NCBI RefSeq assembly: GCF_031326345.1
Contig: NZ_CP133671.1
Location: 992,001-1,056,000, forward strand
Length of the DNA: 64,000 bases
Direction: 5' to 3'
Source: Aureispira sp. CCB-E
GTDB taxonomy: Bacteria > Bacteroidota > Bacteroidia > Chitinophagales > Saprospiraceae
Shown here: positions 26,190 to 35,418 of the stretch, one piece after another
Layout of the letters: every line of letters starts with the position of its first letter
How positions within the stretch are numbered: position 1 is the first letter of the stretch
Program-made: the position numbers and the translations under genes
Notes under the pieces: generated by a model
Told to the model about the DNA's origin: nothing
Database searches by the model: none
Seen by the model: the letters and a program-made list of their open reading frames with translations, nothing else

Positions 26190-27893
26190 TTAGGATCTAA
26201 AACGCAAATCTTTGACATTCAGTTGCAATTTGGATTTCCCTTTAAAGCTATTTTCCTCAATAACATAACACATTTCAAATGGTTTTTTGGCTTGAAGGTC
26301 GTGAATATATTCTCCCAAACCAAAGGCAATTCCTTCCATTGTTGTTCCTTTTTCTTCTTGAACAACTAATTTGAGATGACGGTTTTTTAATAATTTGGAA
26401 TAACCTGTATCTTTGAGATGTTTCGAAGAAAATACAGGACGCATATTTTGCGGACCAAAAGGAGCAAATTGTTGCAGTAGTTGCCAAAATTTATCATTAA
26501 TAGCAGAGAAGGACAAGGTAGCATCAATGTATTGAGTAGCTTGTTCTTGTAAGGGATGGATATTTTGAGCAACAATCCGTTGAAAACGTTGCGTGAACTC
26601 TTCTAAGTTAGAGGGTTTTAAACTAAGTCCCGCAGCATATTGATGACCACCATAGTTGACCAATAAATCTTCGCATTGAGCAATAGCTTGATAAATGTCA
26701 AATCCTTGTATAGAACGGGCAGAACCAACAATGCGACCGTTGGAGGCGGTGAAAACAATCGTTGGTTTGTGAAACTGATCTACCATTTTGGAAGCAACAA
26801 TCCCAACAACGCCTTTGTGCCAGTTTTCTTTGAATAAAACAATTGCTTTTTTCTCTGCAAAAATAATGTCATCTTGTACAGTTTGCTTGGCTTCTACCAC
26901 CATATTCCATTCAATATCCCTACGTTCTTGGTTGATCGCTAGCAATTCTTTAGCTAGTTTTTTTGCTGATTCTTCCTCTTGTGCAATCAATAAATCGACA
27001 GCTTTGCTAGCATGCACTAACCGACCTGCTGCATTGAGTAAAGGACCCAATCCAAAAACAACATCTCTAACAGAATAAGTATTGGTTTTACCTAATAAAT
27101 CCATTAATGTTTTTAAACCCAATCTAGGATTTTCGTTTAGCTGCTGCAATCCATAAAAACTTAATACTCTATTTTCTCCTGTTAATGGTACAAAATCACA
27201 GGCTAGGCTGATCGCTACCAAGTCAAGAATAGGCTTTACTTCTTGCTCAAATGATATATTGTAAAGCTGTGCAAACCCTTCAATTAATTTGAAGCCAATG
27301 GCACAACCACTCAATTCTTTGTACGGATACGGGCAGTCCTTTTGTTTGGGATTGAGAATGGCATAGGCCTGAGGCAATTCTTCGCTAGGCAAATGATGAT
27401 CACAAACAATCACATCAATTTGTTTTTGATTGGCAAACTGAATGGCTTCATGGGCTTTGATACCACAATCTAAAGCGATAATCAAGGTACATTGATGTGT
27501 GGCAGCGTATTCGATCCCTTTGATAGAAATGCCGTAGCCTTCTTTGTAACGGTCTGGTAGGTATCGGTGTAGGTGTGGGTGATATTTAGAAAAAAAACGA
27601 TACAGCAGAGCAACGGAACTAGTTCCATCTACATCGTAGTCGCCATAAATTAGAATGGGTTCTTTTTTGATAATGGCTTGTCCTATTCGTTGGATTGCGT
27701 CTTCCATTCCCTTCATTAAAAAAGGATCGTGTAAATGACTCAATTGAGGGCGAAAGAATTTCTTGGCGGCATCAAAATTGTTGATGCCTCTTTGGACTAG
27801 TAATTGACAAAAGATAGGGTGAATTTTTAATTGCTGGTGTAGTTCTGTAGCTTCGGTAACATCATATTCTGTAAATTCCCAGCGTTTTTGCAT
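26190..27893 (-). CDS. recJ: Single-stranded-DNA-specific exonuclease RecJ
   Basis: 5'-3' exonuclease of the DHH family acting in recombination and mismatch repair. The 567-residue length is typical. Motif I is IYGDYDVDGTSSVALL (Asp85, Asp87, Asp89), motif II is LIIALDCGIK (about 137-146), and the DHH motif is CDHHLPSEELPQ (Asp165, His166, His167). The DHHA1 domain carries GGHQYAAGLSL (about 416-426). The convergent gene on the left is only 77 bp away and no strong terminator separates them. Confidence 0.95.
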   Translation of the reverse strand: MQKRWEFTEYDVTEATELHQQLKIHPIFCQLLVQRGINNFDAAKKFFRPQLSHLHDPFLMKGMEDAIQRIGQAIIKKEPILIYGDYDVDGTSSVALLYRFFSKYHPHLHRYLPDRYKEGYGISIKGIEYAATHQCTLIIALDCGIKAHEAIQFANQKQIDVIVCDHHLPSEELPQAYAILNPKQKDCPYPYKELSGCAIGFKLIEGFAQLYNISFEQEVKPILDLVAISLACDFVPLTGENRVLSFYGLQQLNENPRLGLKTLMDLLGKTNTYSVRDVVFGLGPLLNAAGRLVHASKAVDLLIAQEEESAKKLAKELLAINQERRDIEWNMVVEAKQTVQDDIIFAEKKAIVLFKENWHKGVVGIVASKMVDQFHKPTIVFTASNGRIVGSARSIQGFDIYQAIAQCEDLLVNYGGHQYAAGLSLKPSNLEEFTQRFQRIVAQNIHPLQEQATQYIDATLSFSAINDKFWQLLQQFAPFGPQNMRPVFSSKHLKDTGYSKLLKNRHLKLVVQEEKGTTMEGIAFGLGEYIHDLQAKKPFEMCYVIEENSFKGKSKLQLNVKDLRFRS

Positions 27894-28156
27894 AGTTCTT
27901 GAGGTGTTCTTGGTATAATTAGGAGATTGTTAACTAGAATTTAATCCTTAGAAAGTAGTTGAAGTCCTAAGAATCGATTATTTTGTATTGAAAAAATAAA
28001 AAAGCCAATCGACAAAAAAGACTAACCGTTGATAGCTTACGGATCTCATGATAAGATTGTTGCCAAAAGGAACTAAAATATTTGAGAGAAAGTCCTTAGT
28101 TGGTGGCATGAAGTGTAACTTCAAATTTACAATAAAGAACCATAAAAAATAACTCA

Positions 28157-29341
28157 ATGCGCATCATAGTATTTATTTTTATTCTTTTGCTAGGGAATAA
28201 TGTTTGGGGGCAAGAAGACACAGCAGCAGTTCAAGCAAGCCCTGAACAACGCCAAAAACGATTGGAAAATGCAGAAGCAAACTTGACACTAGGTTTGAAA
28301 GATCATGATGGCGCTCCTCGAAATAACAATGGGATTCGAGTCGTTTTCTATAATGCAGAGAATTTATTTTTTCCAGAAGACGATAGTACCAAAAGAGACG
28401 ATGACTTTACCAAAGGTGGTCTTAAAAGGTGGACTTACAATCGCTATCAACAAAAATTGAATAATATTTATAAGGTGATGATGGCAGTTGGAGGTTGGGA
28501 ACCACCAGCAGTGGTGGGATTTTGTGAATTAGAACACAAAAAGGTATTAGAGGATTTGATTAATAAAACGCCTCTCAAAAAGTTTGGCTACGAAATTGTT
28601 CACGAAGAATCGCCAGACCGAAGAGGCATTGATGTTGGTTTTATTTACCGCCCAAGCAAATTTAAGTACCTTGATCATGAGGCTATTCGAGTCGATTTTC
28701 CTTTTGATAAAAATCTAAAAACAAGGGATGTATTGCACGTGCGTGGACAAGTCTTAGGCAGAGATACCTTGAGTGTGTTTGTCAATCACTGGCCATCGAG
28801 ATGGGGAGGACAAGCCAAAAGCGAGCCTAAAAGGGTTTATGTAGCGTCTTTGGTTCGTCAAAAAATAGATGCTTTGTACGAAACAAACCCTAATGTCAAG
28901 GTTGTGGTAATGGGGGATATGAATGACCATGCGAATAATAAAAGCTTGATAGAAGTTTTAAAAGCAAAAGGGGATAAAGAAGCCGTTCAAAAGGGCGATT
29001 TGTTCAATTATATGGAGGGCTTGGGCAAAAACTGGCAATTGGGCTCTCACAAATACCAAGGACATTGGGGAACATTGGACCACATCATCGTGTCTGAACC
29101 TTTGTTGAACGAAAAAAGAAGAGGATTTTTGAGGGCATCAGATGGTGGTGCTCATATTTTTGCTGCTCGGTTCTTGTTAGAAGAAGATATTAAATATTTA
29201 GGTTTGCAGCCTTTTAGAACATACGCTGGTCCTCGTTTTATAGGTGGTTTTAGCGACCATTTGCCAATCTATATAGATTTAATGTATACAACTGGATTAG
29301 AAGAAGATGAGGCAGTAGAAGAAGAGGATGTAGAGGAGTAA
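28157..29341 (+). CDS. Secreted endonuclease/exonuclease/phosphatase-family protein
   Basis: 394 residues beginning with a signal peptide (MRIIVFIFILLLGNNVWGQ), so exported to periplasm or surface. Catalytic landmarks of the EEP fold are in order: FYNAENLF (metal/DNA-binding Asn-Glu), GFCELEHKKVLEDL (catalytic Glu), VNHWPSRWGG (His), VVMGDMNDHANNKSL (Asp-Asn pair) and GGFSDHLPIYIDL (final Asp-His). The C-terminus is very acidic (EEDEAVEEEDVEE). This Bacteroidota subgroup is usually annotated as endonuclease; whether the substrate is DNA, RNA or a phospholipid/inositol phosphate is not determined. Confidence 0.85.
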   Translation: MRIIVFIFILLLGNNVWGQEDTAAVQASPEQRQKRLENAEANLTLGLKDHDGAPRNNNGIRVVFYNAENLFFPEDDSTKRDDDFTKGGLKRWTYNRYQQKLNNIYKVMMAVGGWEPPAVVGFCELEHKKVLEDLINKTPLKKFGYEIVHEESPDRRGIDVGFIYRPSKFKYLDHEAIRVDFPFDKNLKTRDVLHVRGQVLGRDTLSVFVNHWPSRWGGQAKSEPKRVYVASLVRQKIDALYETNPNVKVVVMGDMNDHANNKSLIEVLKAKGDKEAVQKGDLFNYMEGLGKNWQLGSHKYQGHWGTLDHIIVSEPLLNEKRRGFLRASDGGAHIFAARFLLEEDIKYLGLQPFRTYAGPRFIGGFSDHLPIYIDLMYTTGLEEDEAVEEEDVEE

Positions 29342-29352
29342 TTGTCAACAGC

Positions 29353-29371
29353 CATGCAGTAGCAGTGTAGC
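29353..29371 (-). repeat. Dispersed intergenic repeat, inverted copy
   Basis: CATGCAGTAGCAGTGTAGC is the reverse-complement form of the GCTGCTACTGCGTGGT core. TAGCTCAAAGAAACTGCTCACAACGAGAGGGAGC-like text follows (29402-29434) and resembles the copies near 20440 and 44060. Confidence 0.4.
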
Positions 29372-29474
29372 GACTAACTGATCGTTAAGTAAGCTTGTAT
29401 TGGTAGCTCAAAGAAACTGCTCACAACGAGAGGGAGCAAATAACTATGTATATTAATGACCAATCGCCCTAACC

Positions 29475-30197
29475 ATGATAAATAAAAATACACCTGCTAA
29501 TTACTGGATAAACTTTCTTCTGGGAGTTGTCTTTCTAATAATTATAGGGCTATCGACTTACAAGATGGCTTCGATTGCATTTCCTTATATTGTACCACCT
29601 TTTCCAACAGACATTGATTTTTTGGCTTCCAAGCAATGGGTTGTAGACGAATGGCATTGGTTAGCGGCATTTTATATTCATATTACCAGTGCCGTTTTGG
29701 TTATTGCAGCAGGGCTAACCCAGTTTTCAAAAAAATTAATGTTTCAATATCCGAAATGGCATCGGTTGATAGGAAAACTCTACGTATTTTTGATATTGTT
29801 TGTTGCTGGACCATCTGGCTTTGTAATGGCTTTTTATGGTAATGGTGGTTTTTGGGCACGTTGCGCATTTGTGCTACAAGCGATCATATGGTGGTGGCTT
29901 ACTTTTAGAGCTTATCAAACAATACGAAGAGGAGCCTTAGAAGCTCACGGACGATATATGATTCGGAGTTATGCGATGACACTTTCAGCCATCTCATTAA
30001 GAGCTGCAACTTATTTGGTTTCAGACTGGAAATTGAGGAATGGCATTATTTGCCCAAATAGTACATATAGTTTACTCTGTTATCCTGATTTTTATATCCT
30101 CGTAGCGTGGCTAAGTTGGGTCGTGAATCTAGTTATCGCAGAATTTTTGATTTGGATAGGGCTTGTAAAATATTATTTTAGAGCTTCTCGCAACTAG
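29475..30197 (+). CDS. DUF2306 membrane protein
   Basis: 240 residues with about six helices. The pattern matches the DUF2306 family: WLAAFYIHITSAVLVIAAGLTQF (His in helix 2), PKWHRLIGKLYVFLIL (conserved W-H-R-x-x-G-K-x-Y), then LEAHGRYMIRSYAMTLSAISLR (the H-x-x-W/Y-M-x-R-x-Y-A motif). Histidines at helix ends suggest heme or electron-transfer chemistry, but the family has no established function. Confidence 0.85.
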   Translation: MINKNTPANYWINFLLGVVFLIIIGLSTYKMASIAFPYIVPPFPTDIDFLASKQWVVDEWHWLAAFYIHITSAVLVIAAGLTQFSKKLMFQYPKWHRLIGKLYVFLILFVAGPSGFVMAFYGNGGFWARCAFVLQAIIWWWLTFRAYQTIRRGALEAHGRYMIRSYAMTLSAISLRAATYLVSDWKLRNGIICPNSTYSLLCYPDFYILVAWLSWVVNLVIAEFLIWIGLVKYYFRASRN

Positions 30198-30281
30198 TCT
30201 GGTTTTTCCTTGTTATATAGCAACATAGTTGTATTGATAGAATTTTTCTGAAGGACTACTTAGTAGCTTATTAATAAAATA

Positions 30282-31046
30282 ATGAAAAAGCCTAGTTCTA
30301 GTTTATACTGTTTGATGGTGCTGTTAATACTAAGTATAACAGCTTGTAGTTATTTGCCTGAAGCAGTAGTGTCAATCGATGGTGTTCAGATTAAGGAAAC
30401 GCCAAATTATATTAGTTTATATCCTACCAATGCAACTCTATCTAAGACAGGAGTGCTCTTTTATCCAGGAGGATTGGTAGATCCTCATGCTTACAGAAAC
30501 ACGTTTCAAGATTTGGTGCTAGATGGTTATCCAATTATTATTGTTAAAACATCTGCAAATTTGGCTATTCTAAATGGAAATAAGGCAGCAGCTTGCAAAA
30601 ACGTATTTCCTAGCGTAGAACAATGGATTTTGAGCGGACATTCTCTAGGAGGTGCCGTTGCTTGTATAGATATTAATAATAATCCTTCAGAATATGTTGG
30701 ACTGGTATTAATGGCGTCCTATCCTAGCAAAAGTGCGAGCTTGTCAGATTGGAATGGGGCTGTCTTGTCACTTTTTGGAGAACACGATGGTTTGGCAACT
30801 CCTAAGACAATTCAAGAGAATGAATATTTATTGCCATCGGGGAATATAATAGAACGTTTGGTAGATATGCCTTTAAATTCAACTAGAGGGCAAACGATTT
30901 ACCATCAAATAGATGGCGGTAATCATGCTCAATTTGGAAGTTATGGAAAACAAGATAAAGACGGGATAGCAAGAATAAGCTCTAAAGAACAGCAAGAAGA
31001 AGTCTTAGAGTATATAAGAGCTTTTTTAAATGCAAATAATTGGTAA
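30282..31046 (+). CDS. Alpha/beta-hydrolase lipoprotein
   Basis: 254 residues. The leader ends LILSITAC, a good lipobox with Cys22, so the protein is probably lipid-anchored. The fold is a short dienelactone-hydrolase-like alpha/beta hydrolase (alpha/beta hydrolase family 5): FYPGGLVDPHAYRN (oxyanion strand), nucleophile elbow LSGHSLGGAVACID with Ser at about 120, acid in LFGEHDGLATP, and His in GGNHAQFGSYG. Substrate unknown. The next gene starts 2 bp after the stop, so the two are cotranscribed and possibly coupled. Confidence 0.85.
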   Translation: MKKPSSSLYCLMVLLILSITACSYLPEAVVSIDGVQIKETPNYISLYPTNATLSKTGVLFYPGGLVDPHAYRNTFQDLVLDGYPIIIVKTSANLAILNGNKAAACKNVFPSVEQWILSGHSLGGAVACIDINNNPSEYVGLVLMASYPSKSASLSDWNGAVLSLFGEHDGLATPKTIQENEYLLPSGNIIERLVDMPLNSTRGQTIYHQIDGGNHAQFGSYGKQDKDGIARISSKEQQEEVLEYIRAFLNANNW

Positions 31047-31048
31047 TC

Positions 31049-31576
31049 ATGCGATATATAGTTATAGTAGGACTGTTTTTTTTTCTATGGCACCCTACCT
31101 CCAAAGCTCAACAGCTGTCCTTAAAATCCCTTTCTTTTTTGGGAATTGCAAGCAATGTTGGAGGAGAATATTATTATAATGGAGGTGGTCTAGAATTGGC
31201 TTATCAACATAATGTATGGAAGGGGAGAGTCTTAACTGGGCTTGAGTATAGAATGATTAATTGGGGAAATCAAATAGGGCTTAATTTAGGCTATAATCTG
31301 CCTTTTTGGACTAAAGGGGCGTGGCGAGCTTCGACAAGTATTCAAGCTCAAATTGGCTGGGCATTGTTTTATCAAAAAAGTCTACTAGTTTTTGGGGTAG
31401 AATGCATTCCTGAAATAGAATGGCATTCAAAGAAAGCTTTTTTTGCTACAGTAGCCTTGGGAATTCGATACACCAATTGTCCTACTTATCAAAACTATGG
31501 ACAGATTACGCAGACCGTTGATTTGCCCATTAAAATAGGTTTGGGGTTTTATTTGTGTAATAACACAACTCGTTGA
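31049..31576 (+). CDS. Small exported protein, probably outer-membrane barrel
   Basis: 175 residues from the ATG at 31049, which lies 2 bp after the previous stop and begins MRYIVIVGLFFFLWHPTSKAQ, a signal peptide. The reading from 31040 would overlap the previous gene and adds three residues. The mature part alternates hydrophobic and polar residues with aromatic strand ends (GLELAYQHNVW, RVLTGLEYRMINWG, QIGLNLGYNLPFW, IKIGLGFYLC), as in an eight-stranded barrel. I do not recognise a family. Confidence 0.75.
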   Translation: MRYIVIVGLFFFLWHPTSKAQQLSLKSLSFLGIASNVGGEYYYNGGGLELAYQHNVWKGRVLTGLEYRMINWGNQIGLNLGYNLPFWTKGAWRASTSIQAQIGWALFYQKSLLVFGVECIPEIEWHSKKAFFATVALGIRYTNCPTYQNYGQITQTVDLPIKIGLGFYLCNNTTR

Positions 31577-31677
31577 TACGATCGTAATATAGTGTACGCC
31601 GCTTAGAATATAAACTTCTACGAATCTCACTGAAAGTGCCTTGTAGATTATTTCTTTAACAAGAAAAACAAGAATAG

Positions 31678-32139
31678 ATGAAATTTTTAATGGTATGCTT
31701 AGGAAATATATGCCGTTCTCCATTAGCCGAGGGGATTTTAAAGCAGAAGATTGAAGCAGAAGGATTGAACTGGGAAGTAGACTCGGCAGGAACAAGTGGG
31801 TATCATAATGGAGAATTGCCCGATGCTCGTTCTATTGCAATTGCAGCAGAACATGGTTTGGATATTTCCGATCAAAGATCAAGGAAGTTGACAGTTCAAG
31901 ACTTGGAGAATTTTGATATAATTTATGTCATGGATAGTAGTAATTACAACGATGTGATGAACCTATGTCAAACAACCATTCAAAAATCAAAAGTAAGTTT
32001 GATTATGAATATGGTGTTACCAGAGAGAAACGTAGCCGTTCCTGATCCATATTGGGAGGACAGTGGCTTCAAAAAGGTTTACCTAATGTTGGAAGAAGCC
32101 TGTTCTGAAGTTGTCAAACGTTACCAAAAAGAAGCCTAA
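31678..32139 (+). CDS. Low-molecular-weight protein-tyrosine-phosphatase
   Basis: 153 residues, cytoplasmic. The P-loop CLGNICRS places the nucleophile at Cys7 and the phosphate-binding Arg at 13 (C-x5-R). The general acid is Asp123 in VPDPYWEDSGF. DSAGTSGYHNGELPDARS is the usual substrate-cleft segment. The length equals that of the family. No tyrosine kinase gene is next to it, so a link to capsule regulation cannot be claimed. Confidence 0.94.
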   Translation: MKFLMVCLGNICRSPLAEGILKQKIEAEGLNWEVDSAGTSGYHNGELPDARSIAIAAEHGLDISDQRSRKLTVQDLENFDIIYVMDSSNYNDVMNLCQTTIQKSKVSLIMNMVLPERNVAVPDPYWEDSGFKKVYLMLEEACSEVVKRYQKEA

Positions 32140-32148
32140 ATATAAAAA

Positions 32149-32197
32149 TGCCAATTGGGAAGATTAAACTTAATAAGTGCTGTCTTCCCAATTGGCA
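32149..32197. terminator. Bidirectional terminator, 15-bp perfect stem
   Basis: TGCCAATTGGGAAGA (32149-32163) is exactly complementary to 32183-32197. It separates two convergent genes. The arms contain the self-complementary string CCAATTGG, so alternative pairings exist. Confidence 0.75.
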
Positions 32198-32221
32198 ACA
32201 TAAAATATAGCTGAGGCGATG

Positions 32222-32962
32222 TTACATCCCACCACTAGTATTAATTGTTTCTCCTGTAATATAACTAGACATATCAGAAGCGAGGAAGATCGCTACATTG
32301 GCAATTTCCTCTGTTGTTCCAAGACGTTTGAGAGATGTTGTTTGAATCATATGATCCTTTACTTTCTCATCTAGCTCATCTGTCATATCAGTTGCGATAA
32401 ACCCAGGAGCAATGGCATTGCATCGTATATTTCTAGAGCCTACTTCTTGGGCAATCGATTTAGTAAAACCTATCATACCAGCCTTTGAAGCAGCATAGTT
32501 AGCTTGTCCAGCATTCCCCTTTAGTCCTACAATAGAAGATATGTTAATGATAGAGCCACCACGAGCTTTTAGCATAGGACGCATGATACACTTCGTGAAA
32601 TTATAAATAGACTTTAGATTGTTGTTCATAACGTCATCCCAGTTATCCTCTGTCATACGCATTAATAAATTGTCACGAGTGACACCAGCGTTATTGACTA
32701 GGATATCAATAGTCCCAAATTCTTTTATCACATCAGCAATCAATCCTTGTGTTTGCTCAAAAGAACTAGCATCTGAAGCAAAAGCTTTGATAGTCGTACC
32801 ATATGTGGAAGCTTCTTCAACTAATTGATTGGCTTGTTCAGAAGAGGAACGGTACGTAAAAGCTACGTGTGCGCCTTGTTCTGCAAATTTTTTGACCATT
32901 GTTGCGCCAATTCCTCTTGAGCCACCAGTGATGAGGGCTATTTTGTTTTCCAAAAGTTTCAT
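32222..32962 (-). CDS. fabG: 3-oxoacyl-[acyl-carrier-protein] reductase
   Basis: NADPH-dependent reduction step of fatty-acid elongation; short-chain dehydrogenase, 246 residues. Cofactor loop TGGSRGIG (12-19), NNAGVTRDNLLMRM (about 89-102, typical of FabG), catalytic Ser in INISSIVGLKGNAGQ, and Tyr/Lys in YAASK (about 154-158). The C-terminus IPP-like IAPGFIATDMTDEL and SYITGETINTSGGM is characteristic of FabG rather than other SDRs. Not next to other fab genes. Confidence 0.93.
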   Translation of the reverse strand: MKLLENKIALITGGSRGIGATMVKKFAEQGAHVAFTYRSSSEQANQLVEEASTYGTTIKAFASDASSFEQTQGLIADVIKEFGTIDILVNNAGVTRDNLLMRMTEDNWDDVMNNNLKSIYNFTKCIMRPMLKARGGSIINISSIVGLKGNAGQANYAASKAGMIGFTKSIAQEVGSRNIRCNAIAPGFIATDMTDELDEKVKDHMIQTTSLKRLGTTEEIANVAIFLASDMSSYITGETINTSGGM

Positions 32963-33357
32963 AAACTTGAAAAAGATTGATTTTAAAAAAAATGTAGGAC
33001 AGAAATAGATGCCTACAAAGGTGTTAATATGTATTGGTATGGATGCATCAAAATTGTACGATGCATAGGTTTTCTATATGTATGATTCTAATTTAGGCTG
33101 AAACCCTCATACGCATATAAAAAAAATCTCAACTTTACCTTGTAGATTGTTTTACAAGCGCAATATTAGTTAAAAAAGCTGAACTCTCTTAACAAATGCT
33201 TAAAAGGTTTGAATCAATTTGCTCATATTTCTAAGGTCTTGCTAATCATATAAAAGCTCAAAATGGGGGGAGAATGTCTTCTAATTTGCCAAATATTTAG
33301 ACGAACGATTGCTTAGAGAACCACTAGTTTTGTTATCTTTACACAAAATCAGAAGTT
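32963..33357. other. Divergent promoter region between fabG and the lpxD-like gene
   Basis: 395 bp without a gene. TATCTTTA at 33334-33341 is a near match to the -7 element 17 bp before the lpxD-like start. GAACGATTGCTTAG at 33303-33316 echoes the GAACGATT strings that accompany dispersed repeats elsewhere. Confidence 0.45.
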
Positions 33358-34335
33358 ATGAAATTTAAAATGCCAATATCTATTTCGGATATAGCAGAAT
33401 TGATAGATGCTAAAGTTATCGGAGATCCTAAGATCAAAGTTACTTTTTTGAGTGAAATTCATAAGGTAGAGAAAGGAAGCTTGATGTTTGTAGATAATGA
33501 GAAGTATTATAATCAAGCAATTTACTCTGCTGCAACAGCTATTATTATAGACAAAGAATTAGAGTGCCCAGAAGGCAAAGCCTTGTTGATTGTTGAAAAG
33601 CCATTTGAAGCTTATAATCAACTCGCCCTACACTTTAGTCCTTTTGTGCCTGTTTCCCAATTTATTAGCCCAACGGCTATTATAGGAGAAAATACTATTT
33701 TGGAGCCTGGTGTTGTTGTCGGAAACCATGTGACGATTGGAGACAATTGCTTAATTCGAGCCAACACAGTACTTTTAGACAATACTAAGATCGGTAATAA
33801 TGTAATTGTACATGCCAACGCATCTATTGGAAACGATGCCTTCTACATGAATAGACAAAAGGACAAATCTTATAATCGCTGGCATTCCATTGGTCGAGTT
33901 ATTATCGAAGATAATGTTGAAATTGGTGCAGGGTGTACGATTGACAAAGGTGTTTCTGGAGATACAGTGATTGGAGAAGGAACAAAAATTGACAATTTAG
34001 TACATGTAGGACATGGTGTCCGTATTGGTAAGCATTGCTTGCTAGCTGCCCAAGTTGGAATTGCAGGCAAAACTATTATCCAAGATCATGTTACTATTTA
34101 TGGTCAAGTGGGTATTTCTAAGTCCTTAGTAGTTGGTGAAGGAGCAACGATCCTAGCCAAAACAGGAGTGTCAAAATCTATTCCAGGTGGAAGCAACAAA
34201 GAGTATATTGGTATTCCCGCAGGAGAGTCTCGCACCAAATTTAGAGAAATAATTGCTTTGCGTCAGTTGCCTGAAATAGCTAAGAAGGTGAATGAAATAT
34301 ACGAAGCGTTATTTAAAAATAAGAAAAAGGAGTAA
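33358..34335 (+). CDS. lpxD: LpxD-like UDP-3-O-acylglucosamine N-acyltransferase
   Basis: Adds the N-linked 3-hydroxyacyl chain in lipid A synthesis; trimeric left-handed beta-helix enzyme. The 325 residues start with the uridine-binding N-domain ([36 protein letters not shown]), followed from about residue 100 by hexapeptide repeats ([23 protein letters not shown] and so on). The catalytic-type His sits in the [18 protein letters not shown] segment, and GGS and EYIG near 285 close the helix. Many Bacteroidota carry two LpxD-like proteins; this one lies apart from lpxC/lpxA, so it may be the second paralogue. Confidence 0.85.
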   Translation: MKFKMPISISDIAELIDAKVIGDPKIKVTFLSEIHKVEKGSLMFVDNEKYYNQAIYSAATAIIIDKELECPEGKALLIVEKPFEAYNQLALHFSPFVPVSQFISPTAIIGENTILEPGVVVGNHVTIGDNCLIRANTVLLDNTKIGNNVIVHANASIGNDAFYMNRQKDKSYNRWHSIGRVIIEDNVEIGAGCTIDKGVSGDTVIGEGTKIDNLVHVGHGVRIGKHCLLAAQVGIAGKTIIQDHVTIYGQVGISKSLVVGEGATILAKTGVSKSIPGGSNKEYIGIPAGESRTKFREIIALRQLPEIAKKVNEIYEALFKNKKKE

Positions 34336-34692
34336 GAGTAAATTACGCAGTAGCAGCGTTATCAGAACGAGAAGAAAATAAACAAAACAGATAAAAGGCT
34401 CACTTAAAAATCATTAGATAATTACTTTACAGAGCTGATAGGGTTCTTATTTAATGGAAATAGACTCGAAGTGTTATTCAATAGGGACAAACTTTCTTAT
34501 ATTGGAATTGTCTGACAAATGTTATTCTCTATATGGAGAATAATTTATAACTTTATAAGGTATAGGGAGGTTCTTTGCCCTCAATTTTTGGTATATGGTA
34601 ATACGAACTATATAAAAACTGGCAAAGATTTTGAATTATCCTATTTATTCTTGAATCCTTCGATTAATTAATTACTAAAAAAATCAATTTAA
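34336..34692. other. Intergenic region upstream of the DUF2147 gene
   Basis: 357 bp without a gene. It holds an inverted dispersed-repeat copy at 34343-34360 (TTACGCAGTAGCAGCGTT) and a short palindrome, TTATTCTC (34522-34529) with GAGAATAA (34536-34543), that could be an operator. Confidence 0.45.
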
Positions 34693-35190
34693 ATGAAACG
34701 TATTGCGCACCTTTTTAGTATAGTGGCTGTTGGCTGTTTAATGTTTATGTCTACGTCTATTTCGGCTCAAACCTCTATCAATGGCAAAAATTGTATCGGT
34801 ACTTGGAAAACAATAGATGATGAAACAGGGAGAACGAAATCTCATGTAGAAATCTATAAAAAAGGAAGTAAATATTACGCCAAAATAGTTAAATTATTGG
34901 ATGAGCAAACTCTCAAGGATAGTGGGGAAAAAAGCTTTGAAGATATCAAATGTACCAAATGTCCTGCTGATCGTGGTCAAGGAAAACCTTTGTATGGTTT
35001 GGAAATTATTTGGGACATGGAAGAAGCATCCGATAAGTGGAAAGGAGGAAGCATCATGGATCCTAAAAAAGGAAAAGTATATACCTGTACGATGTGGATG
35101 GATGATTCAGATAGTTCTGGAGACAAATTATCTGTACGTGGTTGGGTTGGCTTTTTCTACCGCACGCAAACTTGGCATCGTGTAAAATAA
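34693..35190 (+). CDS. DUF2147 secreted protein
   Basis: 165 residues with a signal peptide ending STSISAQ. The mature part has the DUF2147 layout: IGTWKTIDDETGRTKSHVEIYKKGSKYYAKIVKL (lipocalin-like first strands), the double-cysteine segment IKCTKCPADRGQGKPLYGLEII, then WKGGSIMDPKKGKVYTCTMWM and LSVRGWVGFFYRTQTWHRV. Exported, lipocalin-like fold expected; ligand unknown. Monocistronic with a good terminator. Confidence 0.9.
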   Translation: MKRIAHLFSIVAVGCLMFMSTSISAQTSINGKNCIGTWKTIDDETGRTKSHVEIYKKGSKYYAKIVKLLDEQTLKDSGEKSFEDIKCTKCPADRGQGKPLYGLEIIWDMEEASDKWKGGSIMDPKKGKVYTCTMWMDDSDSSGDKLSVRGWVGFFYRTQTWHRVK

Positions 35191-35215
35191 ATTCAATCAG
35201 ATTGAAAGAATAAGG

Positions 35216-35248
35216 ATGGAGTTCTACTTTTGTAGGACTCCATTTTTA
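35216..35248 (+). terminator. Terminator of the DUF2147 gene
   Basis: ATGGAGTTCTAC (35216-35227) pairs with GTAGGACTCCAT (35232-35243) through one T-G pair around TTTT, followed by a T-run. Confidence 0.85.
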
Positions 35249-35345
35249 GTTTAAATAAGAGACCTATTGTTATTTACTTTTATTGCTAACCTAGCCAACT
35301 TGAAAGAGACCAACTAAGAGTACGTTAAGAACCATTTTGACAAAT

Positions 35346-35388
35346 AAAAAAAGCTGCTTGTAGAACGAAACAACAAGCAGCTTTTAAA
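35346..35388 (-). terminator. Terminator of sucB
   Basis: A 13-bp perfect stem: AAAAGCTGCTTGT (35349-35361) with its complement at 35373-35385. On the minus strand it is followed by TTTTTT. Confidence 0.85.
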
Positions 35389-35418
35389 AAATAAGTATCT
35401 TTTATTTTTTCTAAACGA

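Noticed and set aside
33180-33300. tRNA-like GGTTTGAATC string
   Set aside because: No acceptor stem or cloverleaf could be built around it.
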